Assembly: GCA_024278345.1 (NCBI GenBank)
Contig: JAJRTK010000131.1
Coordinates: 1-8,288, forward strand
Direction of reading: 5' to 3'
DNA: 8,288 nt
Source: a bacterium
GTDB taxonomy: Bacteria; CSSED10-310; JAJRTK01
The first letter of the stretch is position 1. Each line of letters begins with the position of its first letter. Below the pieces are notes generated by a model. The model worked only from the letters and a program-made list of their open reading frames with translations, was not told the origin of the DNA and searched no databases. Below are positions 1-5,229 of this stretch, one piece after another. A program made the translations under genes and the position numbers.

Positions 1-31
1 CTACCAACAGGCGCCCCCCCCCGTGAGATAA

Positions 32-502
32 GATCTCCTTCCAATTCTTGGCAAGATCCAGGCCCCCCTTGCCGTGGCTATCCTCTTCGAAGCCCTGGAC
101 GACGAAAACCAAAAGGTCCGAACCACCGCTGCCCGCGCTTCCATTGGCCAAGCCGACAGCCGATTCGTGGACAGGCTCCTGGGCTGGTTCGAAACCGCCG
201 ACGAAGAGCTTCAAGACAATATCCTCGACATCCTGAACCAAATGTCCCATCCCCGGGCGAAACAGGCCCTGGAAAAGCTCGGGGTCGCCCTTCCCCTTTC
301 CGAACCATCGGCTCAGGCCTCCCCCGCGGAAAACCAGGGCACTGCTCCCCGAATGGAAGAGCTCGTGGGCTCTTTTCACGAAGCTGCCGGCGCGAAAGAA
401 GGTGTTCCCGATGTCGATGAAGTAGAACCCTTCGATGACGAGCCCGCTGAAGAGCCCTACGAAGAGCCTGAATCCCGGGACAGAAAAATCGAAGACGAGT
501 AA
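32..502 (+). CDS. HEAT-repeat protein, 3' part only (frame broken at the left edge)
   Basis: This is the C-terminal part of a HEAT-repeat protein. The repeats are paired helices that stack into a scaffold, usually for protein-protein contacts. In the open frame I read helix pairs such as ILGKIQAPLAVAILFEALDD followed by ENQKVRTTAARA, and then ETADEELQDNILDILNQMSH. The repeat pattern begins before the first possible start, a GTG at 74, so that GTG is probably internal. Reading back in frame, a TAA at 29-31 closes the frame just after a run of nine C (14-22). The true protein therefore probably enters from another frame through a sequencing or real frameshift near the C run. After the repeats comes a low-complexity Pro/Ala/Ser linker and a strongly acidic tail ending DRKIEDE. 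No enzymatic motif is visible. The specific function is unknown. The HEAT call is fairly sure and the gene start is not in the window. Confidence 0.6.
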   Translation, partial: DLLPILGKIQAPLAVAILFEALDDENQKVRTTAARASIGQADSRFVDRLLGWFETADEELQDNILDILNQMSHPRAKQALEKLGVALPLSEPSAQASPAENQGTAPRMEELVGSFHEAAGAKEGVPDVDEVEPFDDEPAEEPYEEPESRDRKIEDE

Positions 503-516
503 GCGGGTCCAAGAGC

Positions 517-565
517 TGTCAACCTCAATTTCTCAAGACGAATCATGGCCTTGCGGAGGTTGACA
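517..565. repeat. 10-bp perfect inverted repeat upstream of the RHH-nadA pair (candidate operator)
   Basis: TGTCAACCTC at 517-526 is the exact reverse complement of GAGGTTGACA at 556-565, with 29 bases between them. The right arm contains a perfect -35 hexamer TTGACA (560-565) reading toward the RHH and nadA genes. No T-run follows, so it does not look like a terminator. Two half-sites separated by about four helical turns (centre to centre 39 bases) would suit a small dimeric repressor, such as the RHH-like protein encoded just downstream. The repeat is seen directly; the operator role is inferred. Confidence 0.4.
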
Positions 566-637
566 ACGTTTGAATTCAAAGTTAGGTTAAGAACAGAACA
601 ATGTTTATACAAACACCATATAAGAAGTGTATAGAAT
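560..637 (+). promoter_or_regulatory. Candidate promoter region for the RHH-nadA pair, with a second short dyad
   Basis: A TTGACA at 560-565 lies upstream of an AT-rich stretch. A -10 at the standard 17-18 spacing is weak (TTAGGT or TAGGTT at 583-589). Further down, TATAAG-like sequence (619-624) sits inside a second dyad, TATACA at 606-611 facing TGTATA at 628-633. The whole region is clearly more AT-rich than the neighbouring genes, which suits a regulatory region, but the exact promoter cannot be fixed by eye. Confidence 0.3.
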
Positions 638-703
638 GGCCCGGGTGAGGCGAATCGACCACCGGGGACGAAAAACCCGGCGTGAAGAAATCGGAGAAAG
701 CCT

Positions 704-922
704 ATGACAAAACGTGGCACCGGATCGAAGAAAATCGTGCGGACCTTCACCGCATTGCCTCGAGAGCTCGAAATGCTCACGACTCTCGCCCGCTATCACG
801 GATTTTCAAAGAGCGCCATGATCACAAGCCTCATCCGCAAAGAGTTCTGGAGAATCTTTCCCGCGGGAACCGAGTCGGTCAAGCCCGAACCTGGCGCCCG
901 TATCCGAGGAGAAAGCTCATGA
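704..922 (+). CDS. Small ribbon-helix-helix-like protein, coupled to nadA
   Basis: A 72-residue basic protein. After a Lys/Arg-rich N-terminus, residues 11-17 (IVRTFTA) form a possible beta strand. They are followed by LPRELEMLTTLARYHG (18-33) as helix A and FSKSAMITSLIRKEF (34-48) as helix B. This matches the CopG/Arc/MetJ-like layout of strand, helix, Gly turn, Ser-x-Ser helix cap and helix, which in this family dimerises and binds DNA through the strand. The C-terminal 20 residues look disordered. The start ATG at 704 has a GGAG ribosome site at 693-696. The TGA stop (920-922) overlaps the nadA ATG (919-921), so translation of the two is probably coupled. A DNA-binding regulator of nadA or of itself is the natural guess, and an antitoxin-like RHH is an alternative, though no toxin gene is adjacent. 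The family assignment rests on pattern only. Confidence 0.6.
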   Translation: MTKRGTGSKKIVRTFTALPRELEMLTTLARYHGFSKSAMITSLIRKEFWRIFPAGTESVKPEPGARIRGESS

Positions 923-1923
923 CAGACCAAGCAGTCTTGAATCCGCCCCAATCCTATGTTCCCGATGCCTGGACGATCCATGATGCTCATAAAACGAGCC
1001 GCATCCAGCGCCAGATCCGGGAACTGGCCAGGGAAAAAAAAGCGACCATCTTGGCTCATAATTACCAGGTTCCCGAGGTTCAGGAGCTGGCGGATTTTGT
1101 GGGGGATTCCCTTGGCCTCGCCATCCAGGCCCAGGAGACCGACAGCGACGTCATCGTCTTTTGCGGGGTCCATTTCATGGCGGAGTCGGCGAAAATCCTC
1201 AACCCCGAAAAGAGCGTTCTGTTGCCCAGTCTTGCGGCAGGGTGCTCGCTGGCTGATTCCATCTCCCCCGAAACCCTCGAAGACTGGAAAGGTCGCTATC
1301 CCGGCTACAAGGTGGTCACCTATGTCAACTCGACGGCCGAGGTGAAGGCCATGTCCGATATTTGTTGCACTTCGGCGAACGCCGTTTCCGTAGTCCGCAG
1401 CCTGGGAGTGGACAAGGTTTTGTTCACTCCCGATCGGAATCTTGGGCGGTGGGTTGCGAACCAGCTCCCGGAAGTCGATGTTGCCATTTACGACGGTGTC
1501 TGCCCCACCCACGACGTCCTCAGAAGCCCATCCGTGGCTAGGACGATGAAAGAGCACGCCAACGCCGTGGTCATCGCTCATCCCGAGTGTAGGGAAGACG
1601 TTGTTGCCATCGCTGATGAGGTCTGTTCCACCACCGGCATGATCCACGCCGTCGAACGGCATTCCGAGGCTAAGACCTTCATCGTCGCCACGGAATGGTC
1701 CATGCTCCATCGGTTGCGGACGATGTTTCCCGACAAAGAGTTTATCGTGGCCGACGGCTGTATCGGCTGCCGTCTCCACTGCCCCTACATGAAGATGATC
1801 GACCTCGACGGAATTCTGCGTTCCCTGGAAGAGGGCATCTTCGCCATTGATGTCGAACCAGAGATCATGGGCGGAGCACGGCAAGCGTTGGAGCGAATGC
1901 TGGCGGTGCCCCGCGATCATTGA
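919..1923 (+). CDS. nadA: Quinolinate synthase NadA
   Basis: NadA condenses iminoaspartate (from NadB) with dihydroxyacetone phosphate to give quinolinate, the precursor of NAD, in the cytoplasm. It needs a [4Fe-4S] cluster. The 334-residue product carries the family motifs in order: AHNYQVPEVQELADFVGDS (46-64), FCGVHFMAESAKIL (81-94), YVNSTAEVKA (135-144), CTSANAV (150-156), FTPDRNLG (169-176), AHPEC (220-224), STTGM (237-241) and ATEWSMLHRL (257-266). The three expected cluster ligands are C109 (AAGCSLADS), C195 (GVCPTHD) and C288 (HCPYMKM). Two further cysteines, C281 and C284, precede the last ligand. The start at 919 is chosen over longer in-frame GTG options because of an AGGAG site at 907-911, the overlap with the upstream RHH gene, and the usual family length. 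No nadB or nadC is in the window. A run of eight A (1034-1041) lies in the coding sequence without breaking it. Confidence 0.96.
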   Translation: MTDQAVLNPPQSYVPDAWTIHDAHKTSRIQRQIRELAREKKATILAHNYQVPEVQELADFVGDSLGLAIQAQETDSDVIVFCGVHFMAESAKILNPEKSVLLPSLAAGCSLADSISPETLEDWKGRYPGYKVVTYVNSTAEVKAMSDICCTSANAVSVVRSLGVDKVLFTPDRNLGRWVANQLPEVDVAIYDGVCPTHDVLRSPSVARTMKEHANAVVIAHPECREDVVAIADEVCSTTGMIHAVERHSEAKTFIVATEWSMLHRLRTMFPDKEFIVADGCIGCRLHCPYMKMIDLDGILRSLEEGIFAIDVEPEIMGGARQALERMLAVPRDH

Positions 1924-2016
1924 AGCCGACCGGAAAAAAGAGAAAACAGCCATCGGGCCCTTGAGGCGTTTCACGCCCAAAAGTTCGCCCCCGCTCTGGC
2001 TGGAATCGCGGTGGAA

Positions 2017-2271
2017 TCAGGCAGCCAGCATGGCGTCGAGCTTGCCTTCATTCTCCAGTGCATGCAGATCGTCACATCCCCCAATGTGGCGCCCGCCAAT
2101 GAAAATCTGAGGAACTGTCCGCTGGCCGGATTTCTCAATCATCTCTTTTTCCAGCGCCGGATCTGATGTGACATCGAAATCACTATATTTCACCCCTTTG
2201 CCTTCCAAAAGCGCCTTGGCTTTTTTGCAATAGGGACACCAACTTTTTGTGTAGAGAGAAACATCGGCCAT
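2017..2271 (-). CDS. grxC: Glutaredoxin 3 (dithiol, CPYC)
   Basis: An 84-residue class I glutaredoxin, a cytosolic thiol-disulfide oxidoreductase that uses glutathione to reduce protein disulfides and mixed glutathione disulfides. The active site is C12-P-Y-C15 near the N-terminus. The cis-proline motif TVP (52-54) and the glutathione-binding GGCDDL (64-69) are both in place, and the length is typical of GrxC. The ATG follows the TGA of grxD without a gap (TGAATG), and a GGGAG ribosome site lies inside the end of grxD (2280-2284), so it is translated with the upstream gene. It is the last gene of a bolA-grxD-grxC operon and converges on nadA across a 93-base gap. The family call is certain. 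The choice of grxC over another small CPYC glutaredoxin rests on overall resemblance. Confidence 0.93.
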   Translation of the reverse strand: MADVSLYTKSWCPYCKKAKALLEGKGVKYSDFDVTSDPALEKEMIEKSGQRTVPQIFIGGRHIGGCDDLHALENEGKLDAMLAA

Positions 2272-2616
2272 TCACTTCACTCCCGCGGGTTCGGTGTGGA
2301 AGGCTGCGTTAATCAGGGGACCCAGCTCGCCCTCCTCGTGCATTTCAACGATGATATCACAGCCACCGATGAACTTCCCATCGATGAACACCTGCGGAAT
2401 CGTTGGCCAGTTGGAGTATTCTGAAAGAACCTGCCGAATACGGGGATCAGGAAGAACGTTGATCGCCTCGAACGGCTTCCCGTAAGACTTGAGCACCTGG
2501 ACGGTGGCAGAGGAAAATCCGCACATCGGAAAATCTTTTTCGCCCTTCATGAAAAGCGCTATCTCATTTTCTTGGATGACGGATTTGACGTTCTGGAGTA
2601 TTTCTTGTTCCTTCAC
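2272..2616 (-). CDS. grxD: Monothiol CGFS glutaredoxin (Grx4 family)
   Basis: A 114-residue monothiol glutaredoxin. This family binds a [2Fe-2S] cluster as a glutathione-ligated homodimer or as a heterodimer with a BolA protein, and takes part in Fe-S cluster transfer and iron sensing. Visible signatures are ALFMKG (20-25, with K24), the active site M-C32-G-F-S (31-35), WPTIPQVFIDG (70-80) and FIGGCDI (82-88). The GTG start at 2616 is preferred because an AGGAAG ribosome site precedes it at good spacing and the resulting N-terminus (VKEQEILQNVKSVI) matches the family. A longer frame with a TTG at 2703 or an ATG further in would add residues that do not look conserved. It lies 83 bases downstream of bolA and directly abuts grxC. 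The BolA neighbour strongly supports the Fe-S role. Confidence 0.94.
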   Translation of the reverse strand: MKEQEILQNVKSVIQENEIALFMKGEKDFPMCGFSSATVQVLKSYGKPFEAINVLPDPRIRQVLSEYSNWPTIPQVFIDGKFIGGCDIIVEMHEEGELGPLINAAFHTEPAGVK

Positions 2617-2699
2617 GTGACTTCCTTTCTTGATTGCCTGACTCCCCATCGATGACGTTGAATTATTTGCCGCTGGTAGGCCATCACAAAGTTCGGGGA

Positions 2700-2960
2700 T
2701 CAAGAAGATCCCCCCACTTTAGCCCACTGAGCGGGCGTATAGGTCTTGAGAGCCAACGCGTGGACCGTCTGATCCGACATCAGTTGACGCAGCGGCTCGT
2801 ATACCATCCGGTGTTGTTTTACTCGACTTTCGCCCTCGAAAGTGCGAGACACCACAATCGCCCGAAGATGATCTCCTGAGCCGGTCATATCCTCGACCAT
2901 CGCTTCTGAATCGGGAATTGCCTTTTCGATCAAATTCTTAACCGTTTCCACCGCGTTCAT
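2700..2960 (-). CDS. bolA: BolA/IbaG family protein
   Basis: An 86-residue BolA-fold protein. BolA proteins pair with CGFS glutaredoxins to share a [2Fe-2S] cluster, and some also act as transcription factors. The core HLRAIVVSRTFEGESRVKQH (31-50), then RMVYEPL (51-57), VHALALKTYTPAQW (66-79), is the family signature. H50 sits at the place of the conserved cluster-linked histidine. The start is given as the ATG at 2960, with a GAAGG site at 2970-2974; a GTG at 2963 or TTG at 2966 directly upstream are close alternatives. It is first in the operon with grxD and grxC. A small inverted-repeat element begins only 25 bases upstream of the ATG, so it would lie within the leader of the operon. Small BolA proteins of this length are often closer to IbaG than to E. 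coli BolA, so the symbol is the family name. Confidence 0.92.
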   Translation of the reverse strand: MNAVETVKNLIEKAIPDSEAMVEDMTGSGDHLRAIVVSRTFEGESRVKQHRMVYEPLRQLMSDQTVHALALKTYTPAQWAKVGGSS

Positions 2961-2985
2961 CACCAACGACCTTCGTAGGAAAATA

Positions 2986-3084
2986 GGGTATCCACATAAG
3001 GCCGGAGGCCCTGGCGCCGTGCCCGAAATTCACTGGGTGACGAGACGATGACCAAGGCCATTGTCCCGCCGTGGGCGGATACCC
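2986..3084. repeat. 99-base element with terminal inverted repeats, upstream of bolA
   Basis: GGGTATCC at 2986-2993 pairs exactly with GGATACCC at 3077-3084. The right end, read on the minus strand, continues into GGCGGGACAA, which also occurs at both ends of the larger element at 8047-8288. The left end keeps GGGTATCCAC and then diverges. Inside are short hairpins: GGCC-GGA-GGCC at 3000-3010 and CCGCC-GTG-GGCGG in the right arm. It contains no open frame of its own. A degenerate miniature mobile element or a structured RNA in the bolA leader are both possible. No clear target duplication is visible. Confidence 0.5.
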
Positions 3085-3097
3085 GAAAACTGTAATG

Positions 3098-3118
3098 AGC
3101 CGCCTGCTGGCGGCTTTT
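3098..3118 (+). terminator. Hairpin with T-tail, terminator-like
   Basis: AGCCGCC (3098-3104), loop TGCT, GGCGGCT (3109-3115) gives a 7-bp GC-rich stem running into TTTT (3115-3118) on the plus strand. This is the form of a Rho-independent terminator. No plus-strand gene lies directly upstream; it would end read-through across the bolA region or a short RNA made from the 2986-3084 element. On the minus strand the T-run is not next to the stem, so it should not stop bolA transcription efficiently. Confidence 0.5.
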
Positions 3119-3130
3119 CGTCAGCGCTCT

Positions 3131-3177
3131 TGTTTGTCAAACACTATTGTTTCAAAAACAGTATCCCTTGTCAAGGG
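3131..3177 (-). promoter_or_regulatory. Candidate bolA-operon promoter with flanking palindromes
   Basis: On the minus strand a perfect TTGACA (3174-3169) is followed at 17 bases by AACAAT (3151-3146, four of six -10 bases). The -35 lies within the perfect palindrome CCCTTG-T-CAAGGG (3165-3177). A second perfect palindrome, TGTTTG-T-CAAACA (3131-3143), falls at the expected transcription start. Between them TGTTT-CAA-AAACA (3148-3160) forms a third dyad. This is the layout of a repressible promoter, about 175 bases upstream of the bolA ATG. The sequences are seen directly; the promoter and operator roles are inferred. Confidence 0.45.
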
Positions 3178-3270
3178 TGGGGGCTCGGTCATCGAGGCAC
3201 AAGGATGGTAATCCTGCCCGCTCCCTGTGGACCCGCACGTTTTTTCTTGGGCTCACGAAGCTCTTCGTAG

Positions 3271-3299
3271 TTGAATTCTAGATAGGTTATAGATACTAT
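3271..3299 (+). promoter_or_regulatory. Sigma70-type promoter for the pmtA-like gene
   Basis: TTGAAT (3271-3276), a 17-base spacer, and TACTAT (3294-3299) make a good match to a housekeeping promoter in an AT-rich patch. It would give a leader of about 147 bases before the GTG at 3453. A small hairpin, ACGAA-GCTC-TTCGT (3254-3267), lies just upstream of the -35. No other plus-strand gene starts between here and the methyltransferase. Confidence 0.5.
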
Positions 3300-3452
3300 T
3301 TTTGCCCTAATGCCCACTGAATCTGTAATGCTGGCGGAAATCTCCTGCTGACGAGGAGGCCGCTGGAGGATGACAGGCGTCGCGGTAGATTCGTGACGAG
3401 CGTTCCGGGCCATGGCCTCAAGGGTGAGACGGAAACTACAAAGGAGAACTGC

Positions 3453-4064
3453 GTGAACACCAGTTACACAGAGAAAGTCTATAATTTTTACTCGACCGTT
3501 TACGACTTTGTCTTCGGTCCAAGCCTGGAGACAGGTCGCAAGGTAGCCGTCGATCTCCTTGAGCCGAAACCCTACGAAAAAATACTGGAAGTGGGTGTTG
3601 GAACCGGGCTTTCGGTTCCATATTTTCCACGTGGTACAGCAATTGTCGGGGTGGATCTGTCTCAAAAAATGCTGGATGTCGCGGCAAAAAAGATGGAGAA
3701 GCTCGGAAGGAGCAATGTCGAACTCCTGACGATGGATGCGTCCCACATGGATTTTCCCGACGACAGTTTTGACGCCGCCGCCGCTCTCTACTGTTTGAGC
3801 TGTGTAGAAAATCCCGTTCAAGTTCTTCGAGAGATGAAGCGAGTCGTCCGTCCGGGAGGCCGCCTCGTTTTTATGAACCATTTCCAAAGCACCAACAAGA
3901 CGATGGCCTTCATGGAAAAGGCTGTAACCCCTATCGCCAAGCGCATCGGCTTTCGAACAGACCTCAAACTTTCCCCTCTCCTCCGAAAGGCGGAAATGAC
4001 CGACTGTCAGACGGTCAATGCCGACCCCTTTGGTGTGTACAAGGCCGTTAGAGTGGCGGTCTAG
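3453..4064 (+). CDS. pmtA: SAM-dependent methyltransferase, phosphatidylethanolamine N-methyltransferase (PmtA)-like
   Basis: A 203-residue class I SAM methyltransferase. The SAM-binding motif I is ILEVGVGTG (44-52), followed by the acidic residue that ends strand 2 in VGVDLS (65-70, D68). MDASHMDFPDDSFD (94-107) and LREMKRVVRPGGRLVF (125-140) are motifs II-III. The N-terminal YNFYSTVYDFVFGPSLETGR (10-29) and the C-terminal TPIAKRIGFRTDL (159-171) resemble the Rhodobacter-type PmtA, which methylates phosphatidylethanolamine toward phosphatidylcholine at the membrane face. The GTG start at 3453 has an AAGGAG site at 3441-3446; the longer frame from 3393 has no such support. It is a single gene convergent with lexA. 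The methyltransferase fold is certain. The lipid substrate is an inference from resemblance, and a UbiE-like or other small-molecule methyltransferase remains possible. Confidence 0.85.
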   Translation: MNTSYTEKVYNFYSTVYDFVFGPSLETGRKVAVDLLEPKPYEKILEVGVGTGLSVPYFPRGTAIVGVDLSQKMLDVAAKKMEKLGRSNVELLTMDASHMDFPDDSFDAAAALYCLSCVENPVQVLREMKRVVRPGGRLVFMNHFQSTNKTMAFMEKAVTPIAKRIGFRTDLKLSPLLRKAEMTDCQTVNADPFGVYKAVRVAV

Positions 4065-4127
4065 GCGGATCTCTCATCCCGGCCCGCACAGTCCAACGGC
4101 CACTGGGGGAAGAAGAGAAATTCGACC

Positions 4128-4760
4128 TTAAAGCTCGCGGAAAATTCGAATTACCTTGCCCACCAGGCGAAAATCTGGATCTTCCGGCGTCACGAAGATG
4201 GCGCTGTGCAAGGGGTTGGCTGGTTGCAGGCGAATCACGTCCCCCTCGGGATAGTAGCGTTTGACGGTCGCTTCGCCCCAGATCATAGCTGCCACGATGT
4301 CCCCTGTTGCGGCTTGGCTTTGCTGCCGAATGAAGGCGTAATCTCCGTCTAAGATGCCGTCTTCGATCATGCTGTCGCCGCGAACTCGCAAAGCAAAAAC
4401 ATTTCGAGCTTTGAAGAAGAAATTTCTCAAGCTCAGGGTTCCGACAACATTTTCCTCCGCAAGAATCGGTGTTCCAGCCGCAATTTCCCCGATGACGGGA
4501 ATATCGAGGTTAGCGTCTTCCCCGGGAAACCGTCTTAGGATAGGATCGAAGCCCACGACCTCGATGTTCCTGGTCGATAGGGAGTTTCGCTTCAGAGCTC
4601 CTTTCCTTTCTAGCGCACGCAGGTGTTCTTGCACCGTGCCAGCCGAGACTTTTGCCAGGGCCGCAAGTTCGCGAACTGTGGGAGGAAGCCCCTTTTCATC
4701 GATAAACTGGATGATAAGGTTCAAGATGTGAGACTGTCGAGCGGTCAACGGTTTTTTCAT
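4128..4760 (-). CDS. lexA: LexA repressor, SOS regulator
   Basis: LexA represses the DNA-damage (SOS) genes and cleaves itself when RecA forms filaments on single-stranded DNA. The 210-residue product has an N-terminal winged helix-turn-helix (about 6-65, with LTARQSHILNLIIQFI and PTVRELAALAKVSAGTVQEH) and a C-terminal S24-type peptidase domain. The cleavage site is A95-G96 in IGEIAAGTPI. The catalytic serine is S130 in RGDSMIEDGILDGD, and the lysine is K167 in EATVKRYY. All residues needed for self-cleavage are present. The ATG at 4760 follows a strong AAGGAGG site (4768-4774, 7 bases away), which rules out the longer frame to 4802. It stands alone, with no imuA-imuB-dnaE2 or recA beside it, and has its own promoter and a dyad just upstream. 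Confidence 0.96.
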   Translation of the reverse strand: MKKPLTARQSHILNLIIQFIDEKGLPPTVRELAALAKVSAGTVQEHLRALERKGALKRNSLSTRNIEVVGFDPILRRFPGEDANLDIPVIGEIAAGTPILAEENVVGTLSLRNFFFKARNVFALRVRGDSMIEDGILDGDYAFIRQQSQAATGDIVAAMIWGEATVKRYYPEGDVIRLQPANPLHSAIFVTPEDPDFRLVGKVIRIFREL

Positions 4761-4835
4761 GCTGTTACCTCCTTCGGTTGCATGCAGCTCCGCAAGAATC
4801 AACCTGAACCGAATCAGGCCTCCCCCTCTGTTTAG

Positions 4836-4880
4836 CTTATGTCCGTAAGTATTTCAACTCCTGGCATCCCGTTTTGTCAA
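4836..4880 (-). promoter_or_regulatory. lexA promoter with candidate SOS box
   Basis: On the minus strand, TTGACA (4880-4875) is followed after 18 bases by TGAAAT (4856-4851). Directly downstream, where transcription should start, lies the dyad CTTACGGACATAAG (4849-4836), with arms CTTA/TAAG and a 6-base centre. It sits about 75 bases before the lexA ATG. LexA commonly represses its own gene through a dyad overlapping the promoter, and LexA boxes differ between bacterial lineages, so this is the best candidate for the local SOS box. Confidence 0.5.
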
Positions 4881-4923
4881 GGTGTACCCCAGTGGAGTCG
4901 AAAAGGCCCGCAAATTACATATC

Positions 4924-5229
4924 CTAACGACGCTCTTTGGCACCGTTCCCGAAAATGAGCCTGCGGCGCATCGCAAGAATCTTCTCCCGCAACTTGCCAT
5001 CCGATCCCCAACCTTCCGACCCCCTCATCATCGTGTGAAAAAAAACTCCATCGGCACCGATTACGCCAACGAGAGTCACTTCATCTTCGGCTTGGTCGAT
5101 CCACCACCCCGTTGCTTGCTCCCCCCACGAAACATCCCTGAGCCCCTCATCTCCTTTTCCCATGACCACCCACGACCATGTTTGGAAAACAACGCATAAA
5201 GCGATCAAGTAAAGTAGTTGTTTTTTCAC
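4924..5229 (-). CDS. Small secreted or membrane-anchored protein of unknown function
   Basis: A 101-residue protein that I do not recognise. It begins MKKQLLYLIALCVVFQTWSW, two lysines and then a hydrophobic run to about residue 23, which reads as a Sec signal peptide or a single N-terminal membrane anchor. The rest (about 75 residues) is Gly- and Trp-rich (SWGEQATGWWIDQAEDEV, then VGVIGADGVFFHTMMRG) and ends in a basic tail (REKILAMRRR and KERR). No cysteine is present in the mature part and no lipobox is seen. The GTG start at 5229 is fixed by an AGGAGG site (5237-5242) seven bases away, so the longer open frame to 5451 is not the gene. It lies upstream of lexA in the same direction but is separated by the lexA promoter, so it is probably its own unit. 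Strong ribosome site plus signal sequence make a real gene likely. Confidence 0.65.
   Translation of the reverse strand: MKKQLLYLIALCVVFQTWSWVVMGKGDEGLRDVSWGEQATGWWIDQAEDEVTLVGVIGADGVFFHTMMRGSEGWGSDGKLREKILAMRRRLIFGNGAKERR

Noticed and set aside
682-918. Longer N-terminal extension of NadA from a GTG at 682
   Set aside because: The added 79 residues do not resemble NadA, overlap the RHH gene in another frame, and the ATG at 919 has its own AGGAG site.
1955-1977. Possible bidirectional terminator between nadA and grxC
   Set aside because: The only stem (GGCG with CGCC) is four base pairs and has no adjacent T-run; too weak to report.
796-1980. 394-codon open frame on the minus strand opposite nadA
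   Set aside because: It is a mirror of a well-supported gene, with no ribosome site and low-complexity His/Gly/Asp-rich content.
3239-3246. T-run that could end a Rho-independent terminator
   Set aside because: No stable stem directly precedes it.
3189-3887. 232-codon open frame on the minus strand opposite the pmtA-like gene
   Set aside because: The opposite strand carries clear methyltransferase motifs, and the frame covers the pmtA promoter.
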